Shown: positions 62,307 to 64,000 of the stretch, in pieces
Numbering within the stretch: the first letter of the stretch is position 1
Layout: every line of letters begins with the position of its first letter
From: Flavobacteriales bacterium
GTDB lineage: Bacteria; Bacteroidota; Bacteroidia; NS11-12g; UBA9320
Assembly (NCBI GenBank): GCA_020635455.1
Contig: JACJZT010000004.1
Coordinates: forward strand, 306,353-370,352
Direction of reading: 5' to 3'
DNA length: 64,000 nucleotides
Position numbers and translations under genes: made by a program
Notes under the pieces: generated by a model
What the model saw: only the letters and a program-made list of their open reading frames with translations
What the model was told of the DNA's origin: nothing
Database searches by the model: none

Positions 62307-63845
62307 ATGAAGTACCTTAAGATAAAGATATGGAAAATTTACCTTCCTTTTCTATTAACATCAACAGGAACTATTGCAATTTATGCTTTACTAAGGTGGG
62401 TACTCGATTTAAAATTGGGAGTACTGCCGATAAAGGCAGAACTTCTGAACTACTGGTTCCCTTTTTTGATTCCATGGATACCGATTCTGATATGGTTAAG
62501 AAAAAGGCTTAGGTTAATAGAAATAGCAGGAAGGTCAGACAATGGATATTTTGGCTACCAGCTTCTTATATCTATGGCAATAAGCATACCGTGCATTATA
62601 AGTCAGAACTATCTGGAAAAAGCCTCCTTTGCACTTATAAATTTAAAAAATGTAAATGAGGTTCGAAAATTCGAGAATGAAAGATACTTCAGGATTGCTG
62701 ATTATAAAATTGAAAAGGAGGAAGTTCTGCCATACTTTACCAGCCGCTCATCAGGCAGGAATAACGAGCGTGTTACTTTTTACCTTTATTATTCTTGTCC
62801 TTTTAGAGATGCCAACGACCTTTGGTGCGGAATTAATTTTTTTAAGAGTTTAAGCAGCCGCATGAAGGACGACATACTTCAAAAAGAATATCGCAATTTT
62901 ATTGAGAACTCAGAAAATGAGTTCAGTTTAGGTGCATTCGGAAAAGTTCAATATTTTGAACGATTGGCATATTCCGACGACCGGGATGGATATTTAAACT
63001 CGGTAAAAAGAAACAAAGGTTCTTTTGCTTTAAAAAATGCGATAATACTCATTCCCAAATCAGAAAATTTTGATGAAAGGTTGGGGAACACTTTCTTTTG
63101 GATCTTTGGTTCATTTGGGATAGTGGCCATAATTATGATGCTGATGATACTAATCCCCAAACTCAATGAATATGAATGGAACAGGTTCAGGAAAGGCAAG
63201 GATTTGGAAGATGATTTTTTGAAAGATGTATGGAATTTTATAAAGCCCGGAAAAAACATTTCTGCCACAGCCATATTGTTGCTTGTTCACTTCTTGGTTT
63301 TTCTGATCCAGGTGTTTTCCGGACAAAACATTTCCTCGCCCACAGTGCAGGAATTGCTTGAAGCCGGCGGTAACAGAAGGTCGGAGGTGTTGGACGGAGA
63401 ATATTACAGATTGTTCACTTCCATGTTCATACACAGTGGATTCATGCATTTATTGATGAATATGATTGGCATGGGGGTTGGAAGTTTTATGTTGGAAAAA
63501 ATACTTGGTAGGATAAGACTTCTGCTGATCTATGTTTTATGCGGTGCTTGCTCCGGACTGGTTTCCATATACTGGCACGAAAACACCGTAAGTATAGGTG
63601 CTTCCGGAGCTGTATTTGGTCTGTATGGAATGATCATGGCATTTACCATGATTAAAGTTTATCCTCAAGAGCAGTTGAGATCGAACTGGATTTTGCTTGC
63701 TTTCACGGCCGGCGTAAGTTTGTTGTTTGGCTTAATGGGAGGAATTGACAACGCTGCGCATATAGGGGGATTGATCGCCGGTTTTCTTTTTGCGATTATC
63801 TTAAGTGCATTTGAAAGACAAAAACTGATCAAAAGAGCCAAATGA
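62307..63845 (+). CDS. Rhomboid-family intramembrane serine protease
   Basis: The 512-residue protein has two N-terminal membrane helices, a periplasmic or loop domain (about 110-250), a further helix near 270-290, and a C-terminal rhomboid core. The catalytic Ser is S433 in IGASGAVFG and the His is H485 in NAAHIGG; the helix-1 motif SGFMHLLMNMI, which includes the oxyanion His/Asn, is also there. The core lies on a long N-terminal extension not seen in GlpG. Substrates cannot be predicted. The gene is followed by tRNA-Val(GAC). Confidence 0.93.
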   Translation: MKYLKIKIWKIYLPFLLTSTGTIAIYALLRWVLDLKLGVLPIKAELLNYWFPFLIPWIPILIWLRKRLRLIEIAGRSDNGYFGYQLLISMAISIPCIISQNYLEKASFALINLKNVNEVRKFENERYFRIADYKIEKEEVLPYFTSRSSGRNNERVTFYLYYSCPFRDANDLWCGINFFKSLSSRMKDDILQKEYRNFIENSENEFSLGAFGKVQYFERLAYSDDRDGYLNSVKRNKGSFALKNAIILIPKSENFDERLGNTFFWIFGSFGIVAIIMMLMILIPKLNEYEWNRFRKGKDLEDDFLKDVWNFIKPGKNISATAILLLVHFLVFLIQVFSGQNISSPTVQELLEAGGNRRSEVLDGEYYRLFTSMFIHSGFMHLLMNMIGMGVGSFMLEKILGRIRLLLIYVLCGACSGLVSIYWHENTVSIGASGAVFGLYGMIMAFTMIKVYPQEQLRSNWILLAFTAGVSLLFGLMGGIDNAAHIGGLIAGFLFAIILSAFERQKLIKRAK

Positions 63846-63924
63846 AATTGGGATACTTATTATTGCTTAAAGCATGGAGAAGGATATACTATAAAATTCA
63901 TTTAAAATTAAATATCATTCTGAT

Positions 63925-63932
63925 TAAATTTG
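63925..63932 (+). promoter_or_regulatory. -7 box of tRNA-Val(GAC)
   Basis: TAAATTTG matches the Bacteroidota -7 consensus and lies ten bases before the first tRNA nucleotide. No clear -33 TTG is present. Confidence 0.5.
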
Positions 63933-63942
63933 CAGGCATCAA

Positions 63943-64000
63943 GGGCAATTAGCTCAGTTGGTTCAGAGCACTACCTCGACAAGGTAGGGGTCACTGGTTC
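63943..64000 (+). tRNA. tRNA-Val (anticodon GAC), 3' end outside window
   Basis: The first 58 bases of a tRNA are present: acceptor strand GGGCAAT, D arm GCTC/GAGC, anticodon stem CTACC/GGTAG with loop TCGACAA, variable loop GGGTC and the start of a T arm, ACTGG TTC. The 3' T-arm strand and acceptor strand lie outside the window. The anticodon is GAC, for valine, and the body matches the tRNA-Val(UAC) at 11574-11648. Position 33 is C, where nearly all tRNAs have U. Confidence 0.92.

Overview
The window is chromosomal DNA of a member of the Bacteroidota, probably an environmental lineage near Chitinophagales, Saprospirales or Sphingobacteriales; the exact order is not decidable from this stretch. 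The evidence is the gene families (STN/carboxypeptidase-like TonB receptors with a FecI/FecR pair and a DUF4249 lipoprotein, DUF6660-CzcA/TolC fusion efflux, LytS/LytTR two-component pairs with TPR or propeller sensors, a Rho with a long charged insert, DUF2911), the near absence of Shine-Dalgarno sequences, and repeated use of the Bacteroidota -7 promoter box TAnnTTTG.

Layout. 1-1242: 5' part of a secreted TIM-barrel-like protein with a perfect palindrome in front of it. 1341-8321: a minus-strand block of six envelope genes made of three paralogous pairs in the order A1-B1-C1-C2-A2-B2 (two lipoprotein families with propeller-like repeats, and a TPR plus beta-barrel outer membrane protein). 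8554-10248: a PLP enzyme and a small membrane protein. 10330-12080: a tRNA-Val(UAC) gene embedded in two repeat arrays that both contain pieces of that tRNA; the upstream array has five tRNA-like units whose anticodon arm is replaced by a palindrome, all between one promoter and one terminator. 12137-17492: an ECF sigma factor, a previously unlisted 49-residue ORF, a FecR anti-sigma factor, a TonB receptor and a DUF4249 lipoprotein. 17635-24807: universal stress protein, a LytTR regulator with a TPR histidine kinase, and an ARPP-1/VWA/intradiol-dioxygenase operon followed by a DUF2911 gene. 24905-33654: dxs, rho, a large outer membrane receptor, a GT-C-like membrane protein, a YqeY protein and an unknown secreted protein.

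33662-40783: metal handling (HMA protein, DUF6660, CzcA fused to TolC, CzcB-like adaptor), with a GNAT gene between. 40819-44048: two paralogous FKBP isomerases and an ABC-F protein with one degenerate composite ATP site. 44360-46125: a CarH-like MerR/B12 regulator, then a MntA/HepT toxin-antitoxin module whose HepT is frameshifted and which is bracketed by inverted repeats. 46312-50368: a second LytS/LytTR pair and a small membrane protein. 50381-56370: a five-gene minus-strand run (beta-barrel, PstS-like protein, HAMP-adenylate cyclase, GCS2-CBS fusion, aspartoacylase-like hydrolase). 56463-62062: a six-gene operon led by its own TetR regulator (outer membrane protein, LolCDE-type ABC transporter, LolA-like protein). 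62307-63845: rhomboid protease. 63943-64000: 5' part of tRNA-Val(GAC).

No rRNA, CRISPR array, transposase or prophage was seen. The best candidates for something undescribed are the tRNA-Val-derived arrays and the duplicated six-gene envelope block.
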